Assembly (NCBI GenBank): GCA_029879945.1
Contig: JAOUPJ010000066.1
Coordinates: 1-13,621, forward strand
DNA: 13,621 bases
From: Gammaproteobacteria bacterium
Lineage (GTDB): Bacteria; Pseudomonadota; Gammaproteobacteria; S012-40
Direction of reading: 5' to 3'
Shown here: positions 1 through 6,367 of the stretch, piece by piece
Position numbering within the stretch: the first letter of the stretch is position 1
How the letters are laid out: the number at the start of each line of letters is the position of its first letter
Translations under genes and position numbers: made by a program
The notes under the pieces: generated by a model
What the model was told of the DNA's origin: nothing
The model's database searches: none
Seen by the model: the letters and a program-made list of their open reading frames with translations, nothing else

Positions 1-2558
1 CCTTTTTTCATTGCATTAAGTATCTTTTTCTCTCCCACTGCGAAACAGGCACAGATACGTTTGCCGTCGTCCACCAAACCTTCTGAAGATTTACCCAATA
101 ACAAGCTATTCCGTTCCTGTACACTGATGGTGTCTTTACTAAAAAGAGTCGCTAGCCAGTCTCGTGGGGGAAGCAGGGTGTTGGGACCAATGAACAGGCA
201 ACTTTCCAGCGCATCCCCTTCCATGCGTATTCCGCGGTAGCGTCTGGCCTTGGGATCTGCCAGTTCCACCCAGTTGATGGAATCGCCTTCGGTGCATAGT
301 AAGTCTCTGGCCCAGTCTGACCAGTCCAGAGGACTCTGTTCGCCCGCTATTTCATAGCGGTAAAAACCAGCGCCGTCGATCTTTGTCCAGTAGGACAAGT
401 CCTTTAGGGGCAATTCGCGTTTTGAAAGTAAAAAGCCAAACCAGTTGGGTCGGTAGGGTTCCACCTTTACGGGTGTGTGTTTGAGTTCAGGTTGACCCGA
501 AACCGGGTCCACATGATCGTTGACTATACTATTCACTCTGGCCTTGAGGCTGAATTGACTGGTCCAGTGCATAGGTATGAAGACCTGACCCGGACTCTGT
601 TTTTGATCTAACTTGACGCGCGCAGTCATCTCTCCATAAGGACTACTGACCTTCGCCAGTCCATCGACTTCCAATCCATTTCGGGCCGCGTCTCTGGGGT
701 GGATTGCTAGATAAGGCTCAGGAGTATGTTCGTTTAGCCTGGCCGCTTTGGTGGTGCGCGTCATGGTATGCCACTGATCGCGGACTCGACCCGTGTTCAA
801 TCGAAAAGGAAAATTGCGATCAGGTACGCTAACAGGTTCTTGGGGAGTGACGGCAATGAAATTCGCTTTTCCATTTTCGGTATAGAAATGACCGTTAGAA
901 AAAAATCGAGTCTTACCTGTCGGGTTGTTTTGATTCACCGGCCATTGTGTGGGCGCCAGGCCCATATAGCTATCGCTATCAATCTGGCTTAGGCCCGAAA
1001 TATCCAAATCGCGACGCCCATCGTTTTGATAACCGGTGAGCGCGGCGTGTTCACAAAATATCTCGTGCGCACTTCGATATGAAAATACGTTTTCAAATCC
1101 CATGCGTTTTGCCACTTCAGAAATAATCCACCAATCAGCCTTGGATTGTCCGGGTGCGGTTAAAAATGAGCGCTGCCTGGAAATACGTCTTTCCGAATTG
1201 GTAACGGTTCCGTCTTTCTCACCCCAGGCCAGGGCCGGGAGTTTGATGTGTGCCAGTTCCATAGTATCGGTATTGGCCATGCAATCTGATACCACGACCA
1301 ACTCGCATTTTTGTATTGCTTTTTTAACAGTGTCTGCATTGGGTAGGCTTACTACGGGATTCGTCGCCATGACCCATAAGGCCTTCACTTTTCCCTCATC
1401 AATGGCCTTAAACAGGTCTACTGCTTTGAGCCCACTTTCTTTTGCGATGCGTGGAGACTTCCAAAATGATTGTACCAGCGATTGATGTGCTGGGTTTTGG
1501 ATATCCATGTGGGCGGCCAACATATTGGCCAGACCTCCCACTTCGCGTCCACCCATAGCATTGGGTTGTCCTGTAAAGGAGAAGGGTCCAGAACCTGGTT
1601 TTCCAATGCGTGCTGTGGCGAGATGACAGTTAATGATTGCGTTTACCTTATCAGTGCCGCTGGACGATTGGTTAATGCCCTGTGAATAAACGGTAACGAC
1701 GTTTTCTGTTTTGGAAAACAGCTCATAAAATGTTTCGATTTGCGTGATACTGCATCCGGTATGTTTTGAGACGTGCTTAATGCTCCCGCAAGTCTCTTTG
1801 GCAGTTCGTAAGGTCGCATCAAACCCATTGGTATGATTAGACACAAAATCATGGTCAATGCTTCCCTGATCCACTAAATAACTAAGCAGCCCGTTGAAAA
1901 GAAAGGCGTCGCTGCCTGAGTTGATTTGCAGATGCAGGTCGGTTGCATCACCGGTCTCTGTACCTCGTGGGTCCACGACCACCAGTTTCAGATTAGGATT
2001 CTCTTTTTGGGCAGCCTGTATACGTTGAAACAGAACGGGATGGCACCATGCCGTATTGGAACCCACTAGCACGATTACGTCTGCCAGTTCCAGGTCTTCG
2101 TAACTGCAGGGAACGGTATCGGCGCCAAAGGCCCGCTTATGTCCTGCTACTGAAGAAGACATGCATAGACGGGAATTGGTATCGATATTGGCACTGCCAA
2201 TATAGCCCTTCATCAATTTGTTGGCGACGTAGTAGTCTTCGGTGAGCAGTTGCCCCGAGACATAAAAGGCCACCGAATCTGGTCCGTGCTTATCGATGAT
2301 TTCTCGGAACGAGTTGGCGACCTGATCCAGAGCACTGTCCCAGTCCACTTCTTTGCCATGAACCACAGGGGAAAGAAGACGGTCTTTAAGACCTAGGGTT
2401 TCATGGACAGAAGCGCCTTTAGAGCACAAGCGTCCATAGTTGGCCGGGTGAGTTTTGTCACCCTTTATCTTGATCGTTCCCTGTGGACCTTCAAACGCCA
2501 CCATGCCACAGCCCACGCCACAGTAGGGGCAGGTGGTTTTGACGTTAAGCTTGCCCAC
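1..2558 (-). CDS. nasA: Assimilatory nitrate reductase, molybdopterin catalytic subunit (3' end outside window)
   Basis: Cytoplasmic enzyme reducing nitrate to nitrite with bis-MGD molybdenum and Fe-S clusters, the first step of nitrate assimilation. About 852 residues are readable without a stop or frameshift. An N-terminal [4Fe-4S] motif has Cys10, Cys13, Cys17 and Cys45, and Cys132 in NSRLCMSS is the expected molybdenum ligand. Later come family blocks such as GQPNAMGGREVGGLANML and the C-terminal molybdopterin-binding part (TGRVRDQWHTMTRT). The last residues visible, RICACFAVGEKKI, open a BFD-like [2Fe-2S] domain as in long NasA proteins, so roughly 50 residues probably lie beyond the edge. 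There is no Tat signal, which fits an assimilatory rather than a periplasmic enzyme. The start is GTG at 2558, 3 nt after the nirD stop, giving MGKLNVKTTCPYCG; no ATG lies near. It is the third gene of the nirB operon. No separate reductase for NasA is seen, so its electron donor may be encoded elsewhere. Confidence 0.95.
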   Translation of the reverse strand, partial: MGKLNVKTTCPYCGVGCGMVAFEGPQGTIKIKGDKTHPANYGRLCSKGASVHETLGLKDRLLSPVVHGKEVDWDSALDQVANSFREIIDKHGPDSVAFYVSGQLLTEDYYVANKLMKGYIGSANIDTNSRLCMSSSVAGHKRAFGADTVPCSYEDLELADVIVLVGSNTAWCHPVLFQRIQAAQKENPNLKLVVVDPRGTETGDATDLHLQINSGSDAFLFNGLLSYLVDQGSIDHDFVSNHTNGFDATLRTAKETCGSIKHVSKHTGCSITQIETFYELFSKTENVVTVYSQGINQSSSGTDKVNAIINCHLATARIGKPGSGPFSFTGQPNAMGGREVGGLANMLAAHMDIQNPAHQSLVQSFWKSPRIAKESGLKAVDLFKAIDEGKVKALWVMATNPVVSLPNADTVKKAIQKCELVVVSDCMANTDTMELAHIKLPALAWGEKDGTVTNSERRISRQRSFLTAPGQSKADWWIISEVAKRMGFENVFSYRSAHEIFCEHAALTGYQNDGRRDLDISGLSQIDSDSYMGLAPTQWPVNQNNPTGKTRFFSNGHFYTENGKANFIAVTPQEPVSVPDRNFPFRLNTGRVRDQWHTMTRTTKAARLNEHTPEPYLAIHPRDAARNGLEVDGLAKVSSPYGEMTARVKLDQKQSPGQVFIPMHWTSQFSLKARVNSIVNDHVDPVSGQPELKHTPVKVEPYRPNWFGFLLSKRELPLKDLSYWTKIDGAGFYRYEIAGEQSPLDWSDWARDLLCTEGDSINWVELADPKARRYRGIRMEGDALESCLFIGPNTLLPPRDWLATLFSKDTISVQERNSLLLGKSSEGLVDDGKRICACFAVGEKKILNAMKK

Positions 2559-2561
2559 GGT

Positions 2562-2882
2562 CTAGTCCATCGCCTTCAAAATCAAAAAGACTTTTTTGTC
2601 CTTTACCTCTACCGGGTAGCGGGCTGCACATCCTTCGTCCGGTTCTTGAGCCATCCCGGTTTCCAGTGAGATGACCCAATTGTGCAGGGGACAAGTCACT
2701 TTTTTGTTGTGTACGATACCCTGAGACAAGGGACCTTGTTTGTGTGGGCACTCGTCTTTGAGCGCAAAGAACTCTCCATCACTGGCACGAAAGACCGCGA
2801 TGTTTCCTTCGTTTGCACTTACTACCTTGGAACCCAGAACGGGAATATCCTCTACACCACATACTTCAAACATCTGTGACAT
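2562..2882 (-). CDS. nirD: Nitrite reductase small subunit, Rieske type
   Basis: Small subunit (106 residues) of cytoplasmic NADH-dependent nitrite reductase, working with NirB in reduction of nitrite to ammonium. The sequence is a Rieske-like beta domain with the complete [2Fe-2S] ligand set, Cys45-Pro-His47 and Cys64-Pro-Leu-His67. NirD of enteric bacteria is known to have lost these ligands, so this copy resembles the Rieske-containing NasE/NirD branch and should carry a cluster. The ATG at 2882 is preferred because AGGAG lies 7 nt upstream and the protein then begins MSQMFEVCGV, as usual in the family. A TTG at 2900 in the same frame would add six residues and overlap the end of nirB. The gene sits 10 nt after nirB and 3 nt before nasA, so the three are almost certainly cotranscribed. 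Confidence 0.95.
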   Translation of the reverse strand: MSQMFEVCGVEDIPVLGSKVVSANEGNIAVFRASDGEFFALKDECPHKQGPLSQGIVHNKKVTCPLHNWVISLETGMAQEPDEGCAARYPVEVKDKKVFLILKAMD

Positions 2883-2889
2883 TCCTCTA

Positions 2890-2894
2890 CTCCT
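2890..2894 (-). promoter_or_regulatory. Ribosome binding site of nirD
   Basis: AGGAG on the minus strand, 7 nt from the ATG at 2882 and overlapping the last bases of nirB. It decides the ATG start over the in-frame TTG at 2900, which lies upstream of this site. Confidence 0.7.
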
Positions 2895-5331
2895 ATCCAA
2901 CTGCCTTTAATGTGATAAATTCTTTTTTGTGCGTCTCGCTGTTCACAATGGCGGCCCAAGGGTCTTGTGCTGCGATCTTTTGCGAAAACAGAAAACGTTC
3001 TGCCAGCGCCTTGCGTTTTTCTTCGTTCTCTACCACTTGTTGTTTCACGTAGGAAAGCCCGACTCGTTCAATCCAGGGTGCCGTACGCTCCAGGTAGTGG
3101 GCGTCTTCACGATAGAGTTGTATGAAGGCGTAGCAGTATTCCTTTACTTCTTCATCGGTTTTCACCTTGCATAAAAGATCGGTTGGTCTGACCTTCACAC
3201 CCCCGTTTCCGCCGACGTGCAGTTCCCACCCGGATTCGACCGCCACAACGCCAAAGTCTTTAATAGTAGCCTCTGCACAATTACGCGGGCAGCCTGATAC
3301 GGCCATCTTGAATTTGTGTGGCATCCAGGAACCCCAGGTGGCCTTTTCCAGGTCCACACCCATGCCCATGGAAAATTGAGTGCCGAATCGACAATGTTCC
3401 TTTCCAACACAAGTCTTAACGGTGCGTAGTGATTTACCATAGGCATGACCCGAGACCATGCCTGCATCGTTCAGGTCTTTCCACATGCGTGGTAGGTCGT
3501 CTTTCTTCACACCCAATAGATCGATACGTTGCCCCCCCGTCACCTTCACCGTTGGCACATTGTATTTTTCAGCGGCATCGGCAATGGCCCGCAATTCGTT
3601 TGGAGTAGTTAAGCCTCCCCACATACGAGGTACAACAGAGTACGTTCCGTCTTTTTGTATATTGGCGTGGGCGCGTTCATTAATAAAACGAGACTGGGGA
3701 TCGTCCACCGCCTCTTCAGGCCAACTGGATAACACATAGTAATTCAACGCCGGTCTGCACACATGGCAACCGTCTTCCGTATTCCATTCCATATAGCGCA
3801 TCACAGCTTTAATGGACGTGAGCTTTTCGGCAAAGATGGTCTTGCGTACTTCGTCGTGGGTGTAGTCGGTACACTTGCACACAGATTTCTTTTTGGAAGC
3901 GGCGGAGTATCCACCGCCTAAAGTAGAGGCAAGAATCTGTTCCACCAGGCCGGTACAAGAACCACAGGAGTTGGAGGCCTTGGTGTGGGTTTTGACTTCT
4001 TCAAGGGTAAAAAGGCCTTTGGTGGAAATGGCTTTGACGATATCGCCTTTGCATACACCATTACAGCCACATATCTCCATATCGTCACTCATATTGGCCG
4101 CCGCGTTCTGACCGCCATGACCCGAGTCGCCTAAGTGGGATTGTCCAAACATGAGTGATTCACGAAAATCGGAAACGTCTGTACCGTCGCGCATCAACTG
4201 GAAATACCAGGAGCCGTCTACGGTGTCGCCATACATTACGGCGCCTTGGATCTTGTTGTCCTTGAGTACGACCTTTTTATAGATACCGCGAGACACGTCT
4301 TTCAATACGATATTTTCCGTGCTTTCATCGCCATGAAAATCACCGGCAGAAAACAGGTCTACGCCGGTTACTTTGAGTTTGGTCGAAGTGAGGGAACCTT
4401 CGTAGCGTCCGATACCAAATTGTGCGAGATGGTTTGCTGCAACCTTGGCCTGTTCAAAGAGTGGGGCGACGAGTCCGTAGGTCTGTCCACGATGTTGTAC
4501 ACATTCGCCAACTGAATAGACGCGTGGGTCATAGGTTTGCATGGTATCGTTGACCACGATGCCCCGTTCACAATAAATCCCGGCAGACTGGGCCAGGGAA
4601 AAATTGGGTCGTATCCCTACCGCCATGACAACGATATCAGCGGCGATTTCCAACCCGTTTTTGAAACGTACGCCTTTGACTTTATCTTCACCGACGATGG
4701 CCTCGGTCTGATGGGCCATGAGAAAATGCAGTCCCTTATCTTCTAAGGTCTTTTGCAACATTCTACCCGAGATTGCATCAAGCTGACGCTCCATCAGTAC
4801 ATCAGTGAGGTGAACCACGGTGACATTCATACCCTGAAGTTTCAGACCGTATGCCGCTTCCAGACCGAGTAGGCCACCTCCAATTACCACGGCATGTTTT
4901 TTTGATTTGGAAGCGCTGAGCATGGTGTCCACATCGTGTATATCACGGAAAGAAATAACACCGGGAAGGTCTGAACCAGGGACAGGAATGATAAATGGAT
5001 TTGAACCGGTGGCCAGCAACAAGCGATCATACGATTCGCTGGTCCCATCTTCGGAATGAACAACTCGATTACGTCTATCGATCTTGTTGATCTTTTTTCC
5101 CTTGATCAACTTGATATTGTTTTCCACGTACCAGGATTCACTATTCAACATGATATCGTCGATAGTTTTTTCGCCTGCCAATACGGGGGAGAGAAGAATT
5201 CGATTGTAGTTGCCATAGGGCTCTGCGCCGAAGACAGTGATGTCGTACATATCGGGTGCGATTTTGAGAAGCTCTTCGATGGTACGCATGCCCGCCATGC
5301 CATTGCCTACTAGCACCAGCTTTTCTTTCAT
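2893..5331 (-). CDS. nirB: NAD(P)H nitrite reductase, large subunit
   Basis: Catalytic subunit (812 residues; E. coli NirB is 847) of assimilatory siroheme nitrite reductase, reducing nitrite to ammonium in the cytoplasm. Domains in order: an FAD/NAD-dependent oxidoreductase region with two Rossmann motifs (GNGMAGMR near residue 9, GGGLLGLEAA near 151) and the VYSVGECVQH FAD block near 271; a BFD-like [2Fe-2S] domain with Cys421, Cys423, Cys456 and Cys459; a second Cys set at 485, 487, 522 and 525; then the nitrite/sulfite reductase half, with siroheme/[4Fe-4S] ligands Cys641, Cys647, Cys681 and Cys685 (TCVGKEHCRFG and SGCPRNCAEA). All key residues are present. The ATG at 5331 follows AGGA at a good distance. 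It is the first gene of nirB-nirD-nasA, with an NtrC/IHF/sigma-54 control region directly upstream, so it should be induced by nitrogen limitation. Confidence 0.97.
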   Translation of the reverse strand: MKEKLVLVGNGMAGMRTIEELLKIAPDMYDITVFGAEPYGNYNRILLSPVLAGEKTIDDIMLNSESWYVENNIKLIKGKKINKIDRRNRVVHSEDGTSESYDRLLLATGSNPFIIPVPGSDLPGVISFRDIHDVDTMLSASKSKKHAVVIGGGLLGLEAAYGLKLQGMNVTVVHLTDVLMERQLDAISGRMLQKTLEDKGLHFLMAHQTEAIVGEDKVKGVRFKNGLEIAADIVVMAVGIRPNFSLAQSAGIYCERGIVVNDTMQTYDPRVYSVGECVQHRGQTYGLVAPLFEQAKVAANHLAQFGIGRYEGSLTSTKLKVTGVDLFSAGDFHGDESTENIVLKDVSRGIYKKVVLKDNKIQGAVMYGDTVDGSWYFQLMRDGTDVSDFRESLMFGQSHLGDSGHGGQNAAANMSDDMEICGCNGVCKGDIVKAISTKGLFTLEEVKTHTKASNSCGSCTGLVEQILASTLGGGYSAASKKKSVCKCTDYTHDEVRKTIFAEKLTSIKAVMRYMEWNTEDGCHVCRPALNYYVLSSWPEEAVDDPQSRFINERAHANIQKDGTYSVVPRMWGGLTTPNELRAIADAAEKYNVPTVKVTGGQRIDLLGVKKDDLPRMWKDLNDAGMVSGHAYGKSLRTVKTCVGKEHCRFGTQFSMGMGVDLEKATWGSWMPHKFKMAVSGCPRNCAEATIKDFGVVAVESGWELHVGGNGGVKVRPTDLLCKVKTDEEVKEYCYAFIQLYREDAHYLERTAPWIERVGLSYVKQQVVENEEKRKALAERFLFSQKIAAQDPWAAIVNSETHKKEFITLKAVG

Positions 5332-5353
5332 TTCAGTCCTACCTCTGAATTAA

Positions 5354-5366
5354 TGCCTAATAGGCA
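5354..5366. promoter_or_regulatory. Dyad TGCCTA-A-TAGGCA at the predicted nirB start site
   Basis: A perfect inverted repeat with 6-bp arms and one central base, TGCCTAATAGGCA. Its centre (5360) falls on the transcription start expected from the sigma-54 element. That position would suit a repressor operator; as RNA it could form only a 4-bp stem. I do not recognise it as the site of a named regulator. Confidence 0.35.
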
Positions 5367-5369
5367 CTC

Positions 5370-5385
5370 AGCAAGCCACGGACCA
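5370..5385 (-). promoter_or_regulatory. Sigma-54 (-24/-12) promoter of nirB-nirD-nasA
   Basis: The minus strand reads TGGTCCGTGGCTTGCT. Against the RpoN consensus TGGCACG-N4-TTGCA it keeps TGG at -24, the G before the spacer and TTGC at -12, with the required 10 bases between the GG and GC pairs. If the C of GC is -12, transcription starts near 5359, leaving a leader of about 28 nt with GAGG and AGGA before the nirB ATG. Such a leader has no room for an antitermination structure of the NasR/NasT kind. NtrC and IHF sites at fitting distances upstream strengthen the call. Confidence 0.85.
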
Positions 5386-5401
5386 CAATGCGGGACGACT
5401 A

Positions 5402-5414
5402 TAACAGATTGATA
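5402..5414 (-). promoter_or_regulatory. IHF binding site
   Basis: The minus strand reads TATCAATCTGTTA, matching the IHF consensus WATCAANNNNTTR at every defined position, with a long A/T-rich run on its upstream side, as strong IHF sites often have. It is centred about 49 bp upstream of the predicted start, between the NtrC dyad and the sigma-54 element, where DNA bending would bring bound NtrC to the polymerase. Confidence 0.7.
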
Positions 5415-5459
5415 AATATATAAAATAAAGGGAAGTTTGAAATAATGGCTAAAAGGAGT

Positions 5460-5476
5460 TGCACTGAGATAGTGCA
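5460..5476. promoter_or_regulatory. NtrC (NR-I) binding site
   Basis: TGCACTGAGATAGTGCA is a perfect inverted repeat with 6-bp arms and a 5-bp centre, matching the NtrC pattern TGCACY-N5-RGTGCA known from glnA promoters. Its centre (5468) lies about 109 bp upstream of the predicted start of nirB, a usual distance for an NtrC enhancer. It implies activation by phosphorylated NtrC under nitrogen limitation. Confidence 0.82.
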
Positions 5477-5507
5477 GCGCACCTTATTAGAATTATCCTT
5501 GGTGCAC
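5477..5507. promoter_or_regulatory. Possible second, degenerate NtrC region
   Basis: Directly beside the perfect NtrC dyad, GCGCACC (5477-5483) and GGTGCAC (5501-5507) form an inverted pair sharing the NtrC half-site core GCACC/GGTGC, but 17 bp apart rather than 5. NtrC enhancers often have two sites about 30 bp apart, so these may be extra half-sites supporting oligomer formation. The odd spacing makes this uncertain. Confidence 0.4.
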
Positions 5508-5551
5508 TGCAAAAAAGCGGAATGGATTCGATCTAAAGAGAAGACTTGTTC

Positions 5552-6040
5552 TTAGTGACTGGTTTGGATACTGGAAGTCACACGACGCTCCAGTCTATCC
5601 ACGCCGGCGGCGATCAGTTCAAACGTGCGTTCCACACTGCTTGCCAACTCGCTGCTATAGACACTTAGGTGTTTCAACACCGTGGTGATTTGCTCTTTGG
5701 AATCGATAATTGAATCACGAGTGGTATTAAAAAGCTTCTTCGCCCCGCCAAGATCAGACCCTTCTATGTGACCGGATGAGATCTGGTCTACATAGTAAAG
5801 GAAACGACTGGACACCGCTTCAGGTGAATAGTCGCTGTGATTCATCTGAGGTAAAAAGACCTCAGGATGATCCAGGCTCGCGTCCAGATGACCAAACAGA
5901 TAATCAGACACCAAACGCTGACTGGTAAATTGATTGCTGTTACTTATTTCCATCGCTGATAACTTGTTTCGTTTCTTGAGTGCCTCGGTATCAACGTTAC
6001 GGCTGTTGTGTAAGGCGCTCTCTATATTTAGTTCTTTCAT
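5552..6040 (-). CDS. Hypothetical protein, possibly DUF5610-like
   Basis: A 162-residue protein I cannot assign. It is probably cytoplasmic: no signal peptide or membrane segment, mostly polar and helical. The N-terminal ~75 residues look low in structure (many Ser, Asn, His). The rest, from YSPEAVSSRFLYYVDQI (near residue 79) through SVERTFELIAAGVDRLERR near the C-terminus, loosely recalls the SPE-x-VA-x-RI...GxxxL pattern of DUF5610 proteins; this resemblance is from memory and weak. The ATG at 6040 (MKELNIESAL) is preferred to an in-frame TTG at 6076; GGGG upstream is only a poor ribosome binding site. It points the same way as nirB but lies upstream of the NtrC sites, so it is not part of the sigma-54 transcript. 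No hairpin terminator is obvious after its stop. A role in nitrogen metabolism is not implied by position alone. Confidence 0.6.
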   Translation of the reverse strand: MKELNIESALHNSRNVDTEALKKRNKLSAMEISNSNQFTSQRLVSDYLFGHLDASLDHPEVFLPQMNHSDYSPEAVSSRFLYYVDQISSGHIEGSDLGGAKKLFNTTRDSIIDSKEQITTVLKHLSVYSSELASSVERTFELIAAGVDRLERRVTSSIQTSH

Positions 6041-6169
6041 CTTATAAGCCCCGGTACTGCTAAAGGCTATTCTCAAATAGCGGATGTTTGGCGAATATGA
6101 TTAGTGTATCAGAAAACGGGACACATATTTTTTAGGCATAAATAGCAAGGGCTTGAGGGAGTGTTTAGA

Positions 6170-6185
6170 TTCAAACTATTTTGAA
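6170..6185. repeat. Perfect dyad TTCAAA-CTAT-TTTGAA
   Basis: Inverted repeat with 6-bp arms around 4 bases, about 130 bp upstream of the minus-strand gene start and about 140 bp upstream of the ygiQ promoter. It may be an operator or a chance A/T palindrome; no known regulator is recognised. Confidence 0.35.
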
Positions 6186-6320
6186 CCCACTAAGCGACTG
6201 ATTTTACATTTCCGAATAACATGCACTATTTCAGGTTTTGTGACTTGCCTCTCAATATTCCATGTTTTAATTGTAAGTTAGTGGCTTAGCTGATCTCTCA
6301 AAGTGGTTCTCGAGGCTTTA

Positions 6321-6329
6321 TGGTATACT
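6321..6329 (+). promoter_or_regulatory. Extended -10 promoter for ygiQ
   Basis: TGGTATACT gives a TATACT -10 box (5 of 6 bases to TATAAT) preceded by the TGn extension. No good -35 box lies at 16-18 bp, which is common for extended -10 promoters. It predicts a start near 6336 and a leader of about 32 nt. Confidence 0.55.
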
Positions 6330-6367
6330 AAGCCCCTTTTGTACAGTATCTAAATGTAAAATCGTTC

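Larger units (their letters stand above)
6041..6367. other. AT-rich divergent intergenic region
   Basis: A 327-bp gap between the divergent 162-residue gene and ygiQ. It holds a perfect dyad TTCAAA-CTAT-TTTGAA at 6170-6185, an extended -10 promoter for ygiQ at 6321-6329, and a start-stop pair (ATGTAA) at 6354-6359. I found no convincing promoter for the minus-strand gene, no RNA gene and no coding sequence. Confidence 0.6.

Noticed and set aside
768..2245. Several plus-strand open frames of 60-150 residues opposite nasA
   Set aside because: They lack family-like sequence and lie antisense to a continuous, motif-rich NasA reading frame; they are shadows.
2883..2900. TTG start for nirD at 2900
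   Set aside because: The ATG at 2882 has AGGAG at 7 nt and gives the usual NirD N-terminus without overlapping nirB.
5332..5359. NasR/NasT-type antitermination leader before nirB
   Set aside because: The predicted leader is about 28 nt and cannot hold the two hairpins and terminator that mechanism needs.
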